From contig CAVZKR010000003.1 of NCBI GenBank assembly GCA_963775935.1, positions 1 through 64,000 on the forward strand: a DNA stretch of 64,000 nt, written 5' to 3'. Position numbers and translations under genes: made by a program. Within the stretch, counting starts at the first letter, position 1. Every line of letters begins with the position of its first letter. Of this stretch, positions 32,494 to 42,411 are shown in pieces. The notes below the pieces were generated by a model, which saw only the letters and a list, made by a program, of their open reading frames with translations, was not told where the DNA came from and searched no databases. This DNA is from JBBIPA01 sp963775935. GTDB lineage: Bacteria; Chloroflexota; Dehalococcoidia; GIF9; UBA5629.

Positions 32494-34212
32494 ATGATAG
32501 CAAAGCTGATTATGGGGAAAAAGAGTCTCACTCTTTCGGTTATATTTTTTACAGCGATCTCTCTAATTCTGGTAACGTGCTTGCCCACTCCTACCTATGC
32601 TGCTGCTAGCCTCGCAACAGATCCTTCTTCTGGTGCTGTAGGCTCAACAATACAAATCAGCGGCAAAGGTTTCTCAGGTCGTCTGGCAAGCATTCGCTGG
32701 GATGATAAAATTGTAGCGAGTAATGTACCAATTTCGGATACTGGTGATTTAAATTACAATCTCACTATTCCTACTACCTCTAAGGGTGTTCACACAATAC
32801 GTATAGCGGATAATAGCAATTGGGCTGCAAGTAGCGCCACCACCGAATTTATAGTGGTACCTAAGGTAACCGTCTTCCCCACAATAGCTAAAGAGTACTC
32901 CGACATTACTATCACAGGCTATGGTTTTAGTGCAAATGAGAGTGGTATCAAAATAACCTGGGATGATAATGTCACCATGAACGCCCCTATTGTTGCTGAT
33001 CGGCTCGGTACCTGGAGCGTCATCATTCCTATTCCCAAGACTACAAAGGGGGAACATTCTCTCGGAGCATTCAGCAGCGCTACTAATGCCTCTGAGATAA
33101 GTAAAACAAAGTTCATTGTAGCTCCTTATATAAAAGTAACGCCTCTCTCTGGGACAGTTGGCACACAACTGCTTATTTACGGATGGGGATTTCGTGCCAA
33201 TGAGGATGGACTAAGTATTACCTGGGATAAAGAGCTCATCCAATATAATATACGAGCCGAGCCTGACGGAAGTATGATAGTCGATGGTAGCAAAGTACCT
33301 TTTCTGAGTAGTGCCTATACAGGTGATACCCGAGAGTCATTTTTTATCCCCCCTACCACCCAAGGACGCCATATATTGGGAGTTTATGGGAGTAGCTTCA
33401 CTCCAATCGGAATTCTTAATGACACTACAATCGAAGTTATCCCCGATATCAAGCTGGAGACTGTAGCACATATTGAAGGCACACAGGTCACTATCAGTGG
33501 AGCTGGCTTTGCCAGCAATGAGATGATAACTGTAACAATTGATAAAACTGCGAAACACGCTACTGCAACGACAGACAAAGTAGGAAGTTTTAGTACTACT
33601 GTAGTAATCCCACCAAGTAAAGTGAAAGAATATGCCGTGACTGCATCAGGAAATAAAGGAAATTCAGCTCGGGCTACTTTAACCATCAGCAGCGATAGCA
33701 ATCAAATAATACCATCTGAAATTGAATTCAAGCTATTATCCCCTGCTCCAGGGATTAAATTAGCTACCTTCGATTCAGTAGGGGATGTGTTGCTCGGTAC
33801 AATCAATTATCTGTTTGGAGTCTTCGATTATCTCAAGGGTATGCAAAGTAAAACAGATGGCACATCGAAGCTTACCTTCGTCTGGAAAACAACTGGTGAT
33901 TTTACCGGCACCAGTTACTCACTCCAGGTTTCACGAGATAAAAACTTTTCATCCCTAGTTTTGGATAAAAAGGTCTCAACCCACTCTGAATATACATTAT
34001 CTGAAAGCGAGATATTGAACAGCAATCACTATTATTGGAGAGTGAAAAGCATCGCCTCAACCGGTCAAGAGAGCCAGTGGTCACAGGCTTCCGAGTTTGA
34101 AATCGTGTCAATGTCCACCACAGTTGCCCTTTTGTCAGTGATCGTCATAGTACTGATCATAGCTGCTATAGTGTTCGGGATACTTATGGCAGTGTCTAGC
34201 ATTAGGCGATAG
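32494..34212 (+). CDS. secreted, membrane-anchored TIG/IPT-repeat surface protein
   Basis: The 572-residue protein has a signal peptide (hydrophobic run after GKKSLTLSV, cleavage after TYAAA), then about four IPT/TIG-like beta-sandwich repeats (roughly residues 40-130, 130-210, 210-320 and 320-400). The first three share an I-x-W-D motif: IRWDDKIV, ITWDDNVTM, ITWDKELI. A fibronectin-III-like domain follows (about 425-545, with SNHYYWRVKS), then one C-terminal membrane helix and SSIRR. The layout suggests a type-I cell-surface protein, possibly for adhesion. The start may instead be the ATG at 32512. No neighbours share this role. Confidence 0.75.
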   Translation: MIAKLIMGKKSLTLSVIFFTAISLILVTCLPTPTYAAASLATDPSSGAVGSTIQISGKGFSGRLASIRWDDKIVASNVPISDTGDLNYNLTIPTTSKGVHTIRIADNSNWAASSATTEFIVVPKVTVFPTIAKEYSDITITGYGFSANESGIKITWDDNVTMNAPIVADRLGTWSVIIPIPKTTKGEHSLGAFSSATNASEISKTKFIVAPYIKVTPLSGTVGTQLLIYGWGFRANEDGLSITWDKELIQYNIRAEPDGSMIVDGSKVPFLSSAYTGDTRESFFIPPTTQGRHILGVYGSSFTPIGILNDTTIEVIPDIKLETVAHIEGTQVTISGAGFASNEMITVTIDKTAKHATATTDKVGSFSTTVVIPPSKVKEYAVTASGNKGNSARATLTISSDSNQIIPSEIEFKLLSPAPGIKLATFDSVGDVLLGTINYLFGVFDYLKGMQSKTDGTSKLTFVWKTTGDFTGTSYSLQVSRDKNFSSLVLDKKVSTHSEYTLSESEILNSNHYYWRVKSIASTGQESQWSQASEFEIVSMSTTVALLSVIVIVLIIAAIVFGILMAVSSIRR

Positions 34213-34277
34213 TAGACTCTCAAATGTCCCGAAAATAAGCCATTATTAATCTCTTTAAAACGCTTCAATTACCGCTA

Positions 34278-34286
34278 TGATATAAT
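34278..34286 (+). promoter_or_regulatory. extended -10 promoter of prfA-prmC
   Basis: TGATATAAT combines the TGn extension with a perfect TATAAT (34281-34286), 19 bases before the prfA start. No good -35 is visible, as expected for an extended -10 site. Confidence 0.5.
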
Positions 34287-34305
34287 TTTTTATCAGGGTA
34301 AAAAT

Positions 34306-35376
34306 ATGTTTAATAGGCTTGATGCAATTGAAAAGAGATATGAGGAGCTATCCCAATTAATAGCGCAACCTGAAGTAGCTACCGATCAAGCACAGCTTCA
34401 GCCACTGGCACAAGAACATGCCAATCTTGATAACATAGTAACCAAATATCGGAAATACAAACAGATTTCTCAGTCAATTCAGAATACTCAAACTATGCTC
34501 GACGACGGCTCTGATACAGAAATGTTGCGGTTGGTGAAAGAAGAACTGGAAAACCTGAAACAGACGCAGAGCAAGATCCTCGAAGAATTAAAAGTATTAT
34601 TAATACCCAAAGACATTAATGAAGGAAAAGATGCCATCGTCGAGATTAGAGCTGGCACTGGAGGTGGTGAAGCAGCTCTTTTTGCTGCCGATCTTTTCCG
34701 AATGTATAGCAGATATGCCCAAAAAAAGGGATGGCAGGTTGAGATTATTGATTTTAATCCCACAGAACTTGGTGGATTCAAAGAAATCGTCTTTGAAGTG
34801 AAGGGCAAAGGCGTCTTCAGCCACCTTAAATTTGAACGCGGTGTTCACCGGGTACAACGAGTTCCTAAGACTGAAGCTTCTGGTCGCATTCACACCTCAA
34901 CTGCTACAGTAGCAGTCCTGGCTGAAGCAGAAGAAATAGATATCAGCATAAGTCCCGATGATATTAAAATGGACTTCTTCCGCAGCGGCGGTGCTGGTGG
35001 TCAAAATGTTAATAAAGTAACAACAGCAGTTCGCCTTACTCATTTACCCACAGGTATAGTAGCCGTCTGCCAGGATGAACGCTCACAGTTAAGAAATCGA
35101 ACAAAAGCTATGGCAGTATTAAGGTCTCGCCTTTATGATATACAACAACAGAAACAAATGCGTGAAACCACCGAAGAAAGACGCTCACAAATAGGTAGTG
35201 CTGAGAGGTCTGAAAAAATACGCACCTATAACTTCCCTCAAGACCGCGTTACCGATCACCGCATCGGCTTGACTCTTCATAATTTACCTCGTCTGCTCGA
35301 TGGCGAAATTGATGAGCTAATCGAAACTCTCGCTACCAATGAACGAACCAGGCAACTGGAAGAAAGTGTAATATGA
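34306..35376 (+). CDS. prfA: peptide chain release factor 1
   Basis: RF1 ends translation at UAA and UAG. The 356-residue protein has GTGGGEAALFA, the catalytic GGQ loop GGAGGQNVNKVTTAVRL and the RF1-type RVPKTEASGRIHTSTATVAV stretch. Its Gln in GGQ is the target of PrmC, whose gene overlaps by four bases. Confidence 0.96.
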   Translation: MFNRLDAIEKRYEELSQLIAQPEVATDQAQLQPLAQEHANLDNIVTKYRKYKQISQSIQNTQTMLDDGSDTEMLRLVKEELENLKQTQSKILEELKVLLIPKDINEGKDAIVEIRAGTGGGEAALFAADLFRMYSRYAQKKGWQVEIIDFNPTELGGFKEIVFEVKGKGVFSHLKFERGVHRVQRVPKTEASGRIHTSTATVAVLAEAEEIDISISPDDIKMDFFRSGGAGGQNVNKVTTAVRLTHLPTGIVAVCQDERSQLRNRTKAMAVLRSRLYDIQQQKQMRETTEERRSQIGSAERSEKIRTYNFPQDRVTDHRIGLTLHNLPRLLDGEIDELIETLATNERTRQLEESVI

Positions 35377-36239
35377 CCTTAAATAGAATACTGCAACAAA
35401 CCACAGAAATATTGAGCATAAATAATATCGAAGACGCTCATCTCGAAGCCAGAATACTAGTAGGTCGTGGCTTAAAAAAAACGCCAGTCGAACTGTATAC
35501 CGAAATTGAACATAGTCTAACGCAACAAGAAATAGAGAATGTGCAGCAACTGGTCGAGCATCGCCTGCGGGGAGAACCCGCAGCATATATTACAAATCAC
35601 AAAGAGTTTTATGGGATTGATTTTTATGTTGACCACCGCGTACTAATTCCCAGACCTGAAACAGAACTATTAGTAGAAGAGGCTTTGAAATTTGCCCGTA
35701 GTTATAGAGAAAGCTCAATTGATTCCACAAGTATCTTAACGGTAGCGGACATCGGCACAGGATGTGGCAATATCGCTATCAGCCTTGCACTAAATATCTC
35801 TAACATAAAAGTCTATGCGGTTGATATCTCATCATCAGCACTTGAAGTAGCTAGACTGAACTGTACCCATTATAAGGTCACAGACCGAGTTACTCTTCTT
35901 CAGGGTAACTTATTGGACCCAATCACCGAATCTGTGGACTTGATAATCGCTAATCTACCATATATTGCAACTTCAGAATTAGCTAAACTAAGATCAGAGA
36001 TTTACTATTTCGAGCCAAAGGTAGCGTTAGATGGTGGTAAAGAAGGTTCAGACCAAATACATCAACTAATACGACAGGCGAGTAAGAAAATATACCATCC
36101 ATGCCACCTCCTATTGGAGATTGGAGCATATCAAGAACAAGCAGTTACCACCATAGCAAAAAGGTATCTGCCTTCTGCTGTTTTCAAGTGTATATCGGAT
36201 TTGAATAATATCAAGAGAGTAATCGAAATCACTAATTAA
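35373..36239 (+). CDS. prmC: release factor glutamine methyltransferase
   Basis: PrmC methylates the GGQ glutamine of release factors. The 288-residue protein has the N-terminal helical domain and the SAM-binding motif VADIGTGCGNIAISLA. The substrate-binding N-P-P-Y of most members reads N-L-P-Y here (IIANLPYIA), a variant that also occurs in the family. It is translationally coupled to prfA (ATGA overlap). Confidence 0.93.
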   Translation: MTLNRILQQTTEILSINNIEDAHLEARILVGRGLKKTPVELYTEIEHSLTQQEIENVQQLVEHRLRGEPAAYITNHKEFYGIDFYVDHRVLIPRPETELLVEEALKFARSYRESSIDSTSILTVADIGTGCGNIAISLALNISNIKVYAVDISSSALEVARLNCTHYKVTDRVTLLQGNLLDPITESVDLIIANLPYIATSELAKLRSEIYYFEPKVALDGGKEGSDQIHQLIRQASKKIYHPCHLLLEIGAYQEQAVTTIAKRYLPSAVFKCISDLNNIKRVIEITN

Positions 36240-36406
36240 ACTGCGACTGCCTACTAACCACACTGTTGCCTGCAATACTACAGGGCTGCAAATACGGTAC
36301 ACGATATCCGTATTCGATATTTGACAAACAAAGTTATTTATCCTAAAGTATTCCCCTAGTCGGATTAATACCAAATCTACAAGCATAATATTTTCAGGAG
36401 GTTATT

Positions 36407-37213
36407 TTGCCTATGAACATCATTGTCTGCTGCAAGCAAGTACTTGATCCTGAAGCGCCTCCAGCCAGTTTCAAGATTGACCCTACGAGCAACAAAGTTG
36501 TCCCACCATCAAATGTACCGCCAGTTATCAGTCCCTTTGACGAAAATGCCGTAGAAGCTGCACTCAAAATTAAGGATAAACAGGGCGGTAAAGTTACTGT
36601 CATCAGCATGGGCAATAATCTAACCCGCGATGTGGTAAAAAAACCATTATCGATGGGCGCTGACGAACTTATTCTATTAGAAGACCCTGCTTTTGAAGGC
36701 GGCGATAGCTGGTCAAACGCTTACGCATTGGCTATGGCGATAAAAAAGATCGGACAATTTGACCTCATCTTTTGCGGGCGACAAGCAGCCGACTGGGATT
36801 CTGGCCAAGTTGGTTCTGGTATAGCTGAGATACTGGGTATTCCCAATGTTACCCTTGCTAAAAAAGTGGAAATTGCCGATGGTAAGGCAAAGGTTGAGAG
36901 AGTTCTTCCAGATGGCTATCAGGTAATCGAGGCGATGTTGCCCGCTCTCATCACCGTGAGTAATGAACTGGGAGAACCACGCTACGCAACTCTCAAAGGC
37001 ATTATGGCGGCAGCTAAGAAACAACCAACAATATGGAAACCGACAGATATCGGTGTGGACCCATCGCAAATTGGAGCTGCTGGACGTAAGACCAAGCTCC
37101 TCAAACTATTCCAGCCAGTCCGCGAAGGTAAATGCGAAATCGTCGGGGCGGATAGTCCAGCAGAAGCTGGTACAAAATTAGCTACTCGACTCAGAGAAGT
37201 AAAATTAATTTAA
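36407..37213 (+). CDS. etfB: electron transfer flavoprotein, beta subunit
   Basis: EtfB and EtfA form the FAD heterodimer that passes electrons from acyl-CoA dehydrogenases or takes part in bifurcation. The 268-residue protein has the start NIIVCCKQVLDPE, SPFDENAVEAAL, the GRQAADWDSGQVG loop and PRYATLKGIMAAAKK signature. Start choice: a TTG at 36407 has AGGAGG 5 bases upstream; an ATG two codons later (36413) is also possible. Confidence 0.94.
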   Translation: MPMNIIVCCKQVLDPEAPPASFKIDPTSNKVVPPSNVPPVISPFDENAVEAALKIKDKQGGKVTVISMGNNLTRDVVKKPLSMGADELILLEDPAFEGGDSWSNAYALAMAIKKIGQFDLIFCGRQAADWDSGQVGSGIAEILGIPNVTLAKKVEIADGKAKVERVLPDGYQVIEAMLPALITVSNELGEPRYATLKGIMAAAKKQPTIWKPTDIGVDPSQIGAAGRKTKLLKLFQPVREGKCEIVGADSPAEAGTKLATRLREVKLI

Positions 37214-37242
37214 TCAACAAGGAAGGAATTTAGGAGGTTATC

Positions 37243-38241
37243 ATGGCTGAATCCAAAGGTATAATGATCTATGGTGAAACTATAGATGGAAAGCTAAGTT
37301 CCATTACCACTGAGATTCTGGGATGTGGACGCAAATTGGCTGACAGCTTGCAAGAAGAGGTCATCTGTACACTCATCGGAAATCAGTTAGGAGAAGCTCC
37401 TAAGAAAGCAATTGCGTACGGAGCTGATAAAGTTTACACGGTGGACGATCCTCTATTTAAAGAATATCAAACTGATTCCTATGTTTTAGCGATGGCTAAG
37501 CTGGCAAAAGATGTGTCACCTCGAATAATTCTCTTTGGGCAAACATCTGCTGGACGTGATTTAGCACCGAGGCTAGCTTTTAAATTAGCGGTAAGTCTGG
37601 CCATGGATTGCTTGGAGCTAACTATCAATCCTACTACAAAATCTCTCGAACAAACTAAACCCGTCTATGGTGGCAATGCCCGAGCAATCTATACATCAGA
37701 GATCATCCCTCAGATGGCAACTGTGAGACAAAAAGCAATGTCTCCGCTTGAGCCTAATGAATCAAGAAAAGGTGAAATCATCCCCGTTAAAGTGGCAATA
37801 GATCCATCGCAGATTAAAACCAAATTAATCGAAACTGTGAAGGAGCAGGTAGCAGGTATAAAAATAGAAGATGCTCCGGTAGTAATATCAGGAGGAAGAG
37901 GTATAGGTAGCGCTGATGGATTCAAACAATTGGAAGACCTTGCTAGAGTGCTCAAGGGTGCCGTGGGAGCTAGTAGACCACCGTGTGACAATAAATGGTT
38001 ACCGGACACTGCACAGGTTGGATTGACTGGTAAAATAGTGACGCCAGAACTCTATATTGCTATTGCTATCTCCGGAGCAAGCCAACACTTAGCCGGATGC
38101 TCTGGTTCTAAAAATATAGTAGCGATTAATAAAGACCCAGAGGCAAATATATTCAAAGAAGCCCGCTTTGGCGTTGTAGGAGACTGGAAACAGGTTCTAC
38201 CTGCTTTCACTCAAAAGGTCAAGGAGCTTTTAGCTGGCTAA
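37243..38241 (+). CDS. etfA: electron transfer flavoprotein, alpha subunit
   Basis: The 332-residue alpha subunit has the N-terminal domain (GKLSSITTEILGCGRKLAD) and the C-terminal FAD-binding part: GGRGIGSADGF, GASRPPCDNKWLPDTAQVG, GKIVTPELYIAIAISGASQH. It is 29 bases after etfB with an AGGAGG site. The pair ends with an intrinsic terminator. Confidence 0.95.
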   Translation: MAESKGIMIYGETIDGKLSSITTEILGCGRKLADSLQEEVICTLIGNQLGEAPKKAIAYGADKVYTVDDPLFKEYQTDSYVLAMAKLAKDVSPRIILFGQTSAGRDLAPRLAFKLAVSLAMDCLELTINPTTKSLEQTKPVYGGNARAIYTSEIIPQMATVRQKAMSPLEPNESRKGEIIPVKVAIDPSQIKTKLIETVKEQVAGIKIEDAPVVISGGRGIGSADGFKQLEDLARVLKGAVGASRPPCDNKWLPDTAQVGLTGKIVTPELYIAIAISGASQHLAGCSGSKNIVAINKDPEANIFKEARFGVVGDWKQVLPAFTQKVKELLAG

Positions 38242-38263
38242 TTATTAGCCAGCTACTCTTTTT
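38232..38263 (+). terminator. intrinsic terminator after etfBA
   Basis: AGCTGGCTA (38232-38240) pairs with TAGCCAGCT (38246-38254) around a short loop, followed by ACTCTTTTT (38255-38263). It overlaps the stop codons of both etfA and the convergent EF-G gene. Confidence 0.8.
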
Positions 38264-40328
38264 GCTGCTGGGTTTGGGCTATAATCTTCTGGGTTATCTG
38301 AGGTGGCACTTCCTCATAATGGCTGAATTCGGAAGAAAAGGTGCCACGCCCTTGAGTGATTGACCGCAGAGAAATAGCGTAGCGTTGTACTTCCGCAAGT
38401 GGAGCTTGTGCTTGAATAACGTTGACGCCACCTTGTGGTGACATTCCTACGACGCGCGCTCTCTTAGCATTAAGGTCACTTATGATATCGCCAGTAAATG
38501 AATCTGGTATAGTTATTGTCATGTTCACTATAGGCTCCAATAACACAGATTGTCCCTGCGATAAACCCTTTTTAAAAGCCTGAGCCGCAGCAATTTTAAA
38601 TGCCATTTCCGAAGAATCTACGGCATGAGAGCTTCCGTCATAGAGCGTCACCCTTATGTCAACTGTTGGATACTTCGCTAAAATACCTTCAACTTTCGCT
38701 TCATTAACACCCTTTTCAACAGCCGGAATATAGTTTCTGGGGACCGCTCCACCAACCACTTTCTCGGTAAATTCAAATCCGCTGCCCTTTGGCAAAGGCT
38801 CCATCTCCAGAAGCACATGGCCATACTGACCATGACCGCCTGTTTGTTTCTTGTGTTTATACTCGGAATCAACCTTCATAGTAATGGTTTCCTTATAAGG
38901 TACTTTAGGCAAATCCAAAGTAACCTCGGCGCCAAACTTACGCGACAGCTTTTCTGAAGCAACTTCCAAATGCGTATCCCCCATACCACAAAGGAGCATC
39001 TCCCCAACATCAGGGTCTCGCTGTATCTTCAACGTTAAGTCCTCTTCAACAAGCTTCGGTAATGCTGAGCTCATCTTGTCCAAATCAACTTTCGACTTAG
39101 GATGAACTGCCAGACGCAATACTGGCTCTGGAAACTTTATAGGAGCTAGTTTTAATGGATGCTCGCGTAACCCAAGAGTATCACCTGTGCCAGTCACAGC
39201 TAACCTGACTATAGCACCTATATCTCCAGCACGGACCTCCTGGACCGTCTCCTGGGATTTGCCACGCAAAGTAAAAAGCTGACCTATACGCTCATTCGAG
39301 CCTTTAGTCACGTTCCATACCTGTGAATTACTGGAAAGAATCCCTGAATAAACCCTAAAAAGGTTAATCTTACCTACATGGAAATCGAGCACTGTCTTGA
39401 AAACCAAAGCCGTTAAAGGCGCTTCCGGTATGGGCTCTATAGTCTCTTCAGCTTTGGTCGCAGTATTAGTAACCTTTATGGCACCTTTTTCTTTGGGTGA
39501 AGGCAAGTAATTGTAAATAGCATCGAGGAGTGGTGTGACACAGGAATTAGCCAAAGCGGACCCGAGGAGAACAGGCGTGAGTTTTCTTTCCATAGTCGCC
39601 TGCTTCACACAGCGATATATCTCACCTTCGCTTATCTCTTTACCATCCAGATATTTAGTTAAGAGTTCATCATCTACCTCAACCACAGCTTCAATCAGCT
39701 TATCTCTATATGAATTAACATCCGCTAAAGCACTGGAAGGTATTTCCGTCTCTTTAAGTGGATTGCCACTGTACCCTTTTTTAGTAACCAGGTCAATTAT
39801 TCCCTGAAATTTGTTTTCTGTGCCCAAAGGTAATTGGATTGGTACACACTTAGCACCAAGCTTAGTTTGAATATCCTTCAATCTAGTATAGAAATTAGCG
39901 TTCTCTCTATCCATCTTATTGACAAAAATAAGACGTGGTAGAGAAAGCATGTTTGCATAATCCCAAACATGTTCAGTACCCACCTCAACACCTGAAACAG
40001 CACAAACAACAATAACAGCACCTTCGCTTACAGCTAAACCTGCTTTAACCTCCGCCACAAAATCGAAATATCCTGGAGTATCAATAACATTAAATTTGCT
40101 ATCCTTCCACTGGCATGGAAGCAATGAAAGATTAATGCTAATTTTGCGTTTTATCTCTTCGGGGTCATAATCTGAAGCAGTGGTACCGTCACCTACTTTA
40201 CCCAAGCGAGTAATCGCCCCTGTACCGAAGAGTATCGCCTCAGCCAGAGAAGTCTTACCAGCACCTGAATGAGATACAAGAGCAACATTACGAATTTTAT
40301 CTGCTGCATACTGGGGCACTTGATTCAC
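38253..40328 (-). CDS. elongation factor G-like GTPase (paralogue)
   Basis: The 691-residue protein has the EF-G domain plan with GTPase motifs VSHSGAGKTSLAEA (G1), DTPGYFDFVAEV (G3) and VNKMDREN (G4). The G1 differs from the A-H-V/I-D-A-G-K-T-T of canonical EF-G, and the set matches the second EF-G type found in many bacteria. Domain IV has QTGGHGQYGHV. It may act in ribosome recycling or under special conditions; the true fusA is expected elsewhere. It is a single gene, divergent from gatC. Confidence 0.88.
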   Translation of the reverse strand: MNQVPQYAADKIRNVALVSHSGAGKTSLAEAILFGTGAITRLGKVGDGTTASDYDPEEIKRKISINLSLLPCQWKDSKFNVIDTPGYFDFVAEVKAGLAVSEGAVIVVCAVSGVEVGTEHVWDYANMLSLPRLIFVNKMDRENANFYTRLKDIQTKLGAKCVPIQLPLGTENKFQGIIDLVTKKGYSGNPLKETEIPSSALADVNSYRDKLIEAVVEVDDELLTKYLDGKEISEGEIYRCVKQATMERKLTPVLLGSALANSCVTPLLDAIYNYLPSPKEKGAIKVTNTATKAEETIEPIPEAPLTALVFKTVLDFHVGKINLFRVYSGILSSNSQVWNVTKGSNERIGQLFTLRGKSQETVQEVRAGDIGAIVRLAVTGTGDTLGLREHPLKLAPIKFPEPVLRLAVHPKSKVDLDKMSSALPKLVEEDLTLKIQRDPDVGEMLLCGMGDTHLEVASEKLSRKFGAEVTLDLPKVPYKETITMKVDSEYKHKKQTGGHGQYGHVLLEMEPLPKGSGFEFTEKVVGGAVPRNYIPAVEKGVNEAKVEGILAKYPTVDIRVTLYDGSSHAVDSSEMAFKIAAAQAFKKGLSQGQSVLLEPIVNMTITIPDSFTGDIISDLNAKRARVVGMSPQGGVNVIQAQAPLAEVQRYAISLRSITQGRGTFSSEFSHYEEVPPQITQKIIAQTQQQKE

Positions 40329-40443
40329 CTCGATTCTAGTTTTTCGCTTTGGAAAGCAGCAGCATTGTAACAGTGTCTAGCTCTGAACGTCAAGGTTTCT
40401 AAGATATTCTGTAAAGCAATACGCTGCCTGATTTTGCCCTTTA

Positions 40444-40452
40444 TGCTATAAT
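40444..40452 (+). promoter_or_regulatory. extended -10 promoter of gatCA
   Basis: TGCTATAAT has a perfect TATAAT (40447-40452) with a TGn extension, 58 bases before gatC. No convincing -35 is seen. Confidence 0.55.
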
Positions 40453-40510
40453 GGCACTTTCAAATTCGATATATACAAACATCAAAGTCAAATAGTGTTT
40501 AAGTGTAAAA

Positions 40511-40801
40511 ATGAAATTAAGTCGAGAAGAAGTACAGCACATTGCCCTCTTAGCCAGACTTGGGCTCAACGAAGATGAGGTTGAGAAATTCAGACTCCAG
40601 TTATCCAATATTCTGGAAAATTTCGAGATACTCAAGCAAGTTGATACCACCAACCTGCCGCCAACCGCACAATCGGTCAATCTCCAAAACGTTTTCAGAA
40701 CAGATGAATCCAAACCCTCATATCCAGTAGAAGAGATTTTAGCCAATACACCTCAGCAAGAAAATAACTACTTTAAAGTAAAGGCAGTACTTGAAGAGTA
40801 A
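40511..40801 (+). CDS. gatC: Asp/Glu-tRNA(Asn/Gln) amidotransferase subunit C
   Basis: GatC stabilises the GatA-GatB pair of the transamidosome. The 96-residue protein begins MKLSREEVQHIALLARLGL and has FEILKQVDTTNLPPTAQSV, both typical. It starts gatCA; gatB is not in the window. Confidence 0.93.
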   Translation: MKLSREEVQHIALLARLGLNEDEVEKFRLQLSNILENFEILKQVDTTNLPPTAQSVNLQNVFRTDESKPSYPVEEILANTPQQENNYFKVKAVLEE

Positions 40802-40804
40802 ACA

Positions 40805-42265
40805 ATGAATAATCTCCATCAACTAACTGTTGCGGATGCGCACCAGCTTTTAAGAGAGAAAGAGATATCCGCAATCGAGTTAACCAAGGCAAGCTTAGAA
40901 CGCTTGGCAGGGGTTGAACAGAAAGTTCGCGCTTGTGTAACCACCTGTGAAGATAAGGCACTGAAACAGGCGGAGGAAGCAGATAAAGCAATAAGTAGTG
41001 GCAATATCACCCCACTTACTGGCATACCTGCCTTGATTAAAGACAATATGTGCACTAAGGGCATACGAACCACTTGCTCATCAAAAATGCTGGAGAATTT
41101 CGTCCCACCTTATGATGCCACCGTTGTAGCGAAACTCAAAGACAATAACGCGGTAATTTTAGGTAAGACCAATATGGATGAATTTGCTATGGGGTCATCC
41201 ACTGAGAACTCAGCTTTCTTCACCACACGAAACCCGTGGGGTCTTACCTGTGTTCCTGGTGGCAGCAGTGGTGGCTCCGCTGTTGCCGTTGCTGCCGATG
41301 AAGCGATGTATGCCCTCGGTTCCGATACCGGTGGTAGCATTCGCCAACCTGCTGGCTTTTGTAGCATCGTCGGTCTCAAACCAAGTTACGGAAGAGTAAG
41401 CCGTTTTGGTCTCGTTGCCTTTGCGAGTTCCTTAGACCAGATAGGTCCCATGACTAAGACAGTGACCGATTGCGCCTTGGTAATGAATAGCATTGCTGGA
41501 CATGATAAACTCGATGCCACCTCAGTACCAAATCCAGTCCCTGATTATACCAAAGCATTAATCCCAGAACTTAGGAGCCTAAGAATAGGAATCCCCAAAG
41601 AATATTTTGTCGAAGGGATGCAGGAAGAAGTAAAAACAGCCTTGCAGATAGCGATAAGGAAATTAGAAGAACTAGGCGCTACTATCGATTGGGAGGTTTC
41701 ATTACCACATACCCAATACGCTCTTGCTGCTTACTATATCTTGGCGCCCTCCGAGGCATCAGCAAACCTCGCTCGCTACGATGGATTCAAATATGGGTAC
41801 TCTTACCAAGATACCAGCAACATGTGGGAAGCTATGGGAAAAACGAAACAACTCGGGTTTGGAGCAGAAGTTAAAAGGCGTATTATGCTAGGAACCTACG
41901 CTTTATCTGCAGGATACTATGATGCTTATTATCTTAAAGCCCAAAAAATACGCACGCTTATCAGACGAGAGTTTGATGAAGCCTTTAAAAAGTACAATGC
42001 CCTCGTTACTCCCACATCCCCTACCGTGCCCTTTAGGATTGGAGCACGCATAGATGACCCTGTGCAGATGTATCTAAGCGATGTATGCACCCTACCCATC
42101 AACATCGCTGGAATTCCAGCTATTTCTGTCCCGGCTGGTTTTGCAGAAGGCTTGCCCATAGGGATGCAGATTATCGGCAAGCCGTTTGACGAGGAAACAC
42201 TCTTGAGAATCGCTTATGCATACGAGCAAGCTACCGCATGGCATACGAAAAAGCCGCCAATCTAA
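40805..42265 (+). CDS. gatA: Asp/Glu-tRNA(Asn/Gln) amidotransferase subunit A
   Basis: GatA releases ammonia from glutamine for conversion of Glu-tRNA(Gln) or Asp-tRNA(Asn). The 486-residue amidase-signature protein shows the Ser-cisSer-Lys triad: Lys in IPALIKDNMC and the two Ser in GGSSGGSAVAVAAD and GSDTGGSIRQPA. It begins 3 bases after gatC. Presence of gatCA fits a genome that makes Gln-tRNA indirectly, even though it carries tRNA-Gln(CTG). Confidence 0.95.
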   Translation: MNNLHQLTVADAHQLLREKEISAIELTKASLERLAGVEQKVRACVTTCEDKALKQAEEADKAISSGNITPLTGIPALIKDNMCTKGIRTTCSSKMLENFVPPYDATVVAKLKDNNAVILGKTNMDEFAMGSSTENSAFFTTRNPWGLTCVPGGSSGGSAVAVAADEAMYALGSDTGGSIRQPAGFCSIVGLKPSYGRVSRFGLVAFASSLDQIGPMTKTVTDCALVMNSIAGHDKLDATSVPNPVPDYTKALIPELRSLRIGIPKEYFVEGMQEEVKTALQIAIRKLEELGATIDWEVSLPHTQYALAAYYILAPSEASANLARYDGFKYGYSYQDTSNMWEAMGKTKQLGFGAEVKRRIMLGTYALSAGYYDAYYLKAQKIRTLIRREFDEAFKKYNALVTPTSPTVPFRIGARIDDPVQMYLSDVCTLPINIAGIPAISVPAGFAEGLPIGMQIIGKPFDEETLLRIAYAYEQATAWHTKKPPI

Positions 42266-42411
42266 GGGAAATGGAGACATCTCTCGGAGTATTCCATTCA
42301 ACAACATATTCAGTCCGCTAATACATTTTAAACTTATCGTTGAAAGTAATAGAATACAAGAAAATAAACCCTGATAGTTTAGATAAATGGTAAATTGAGA
42401 GGAGGTAGTAT

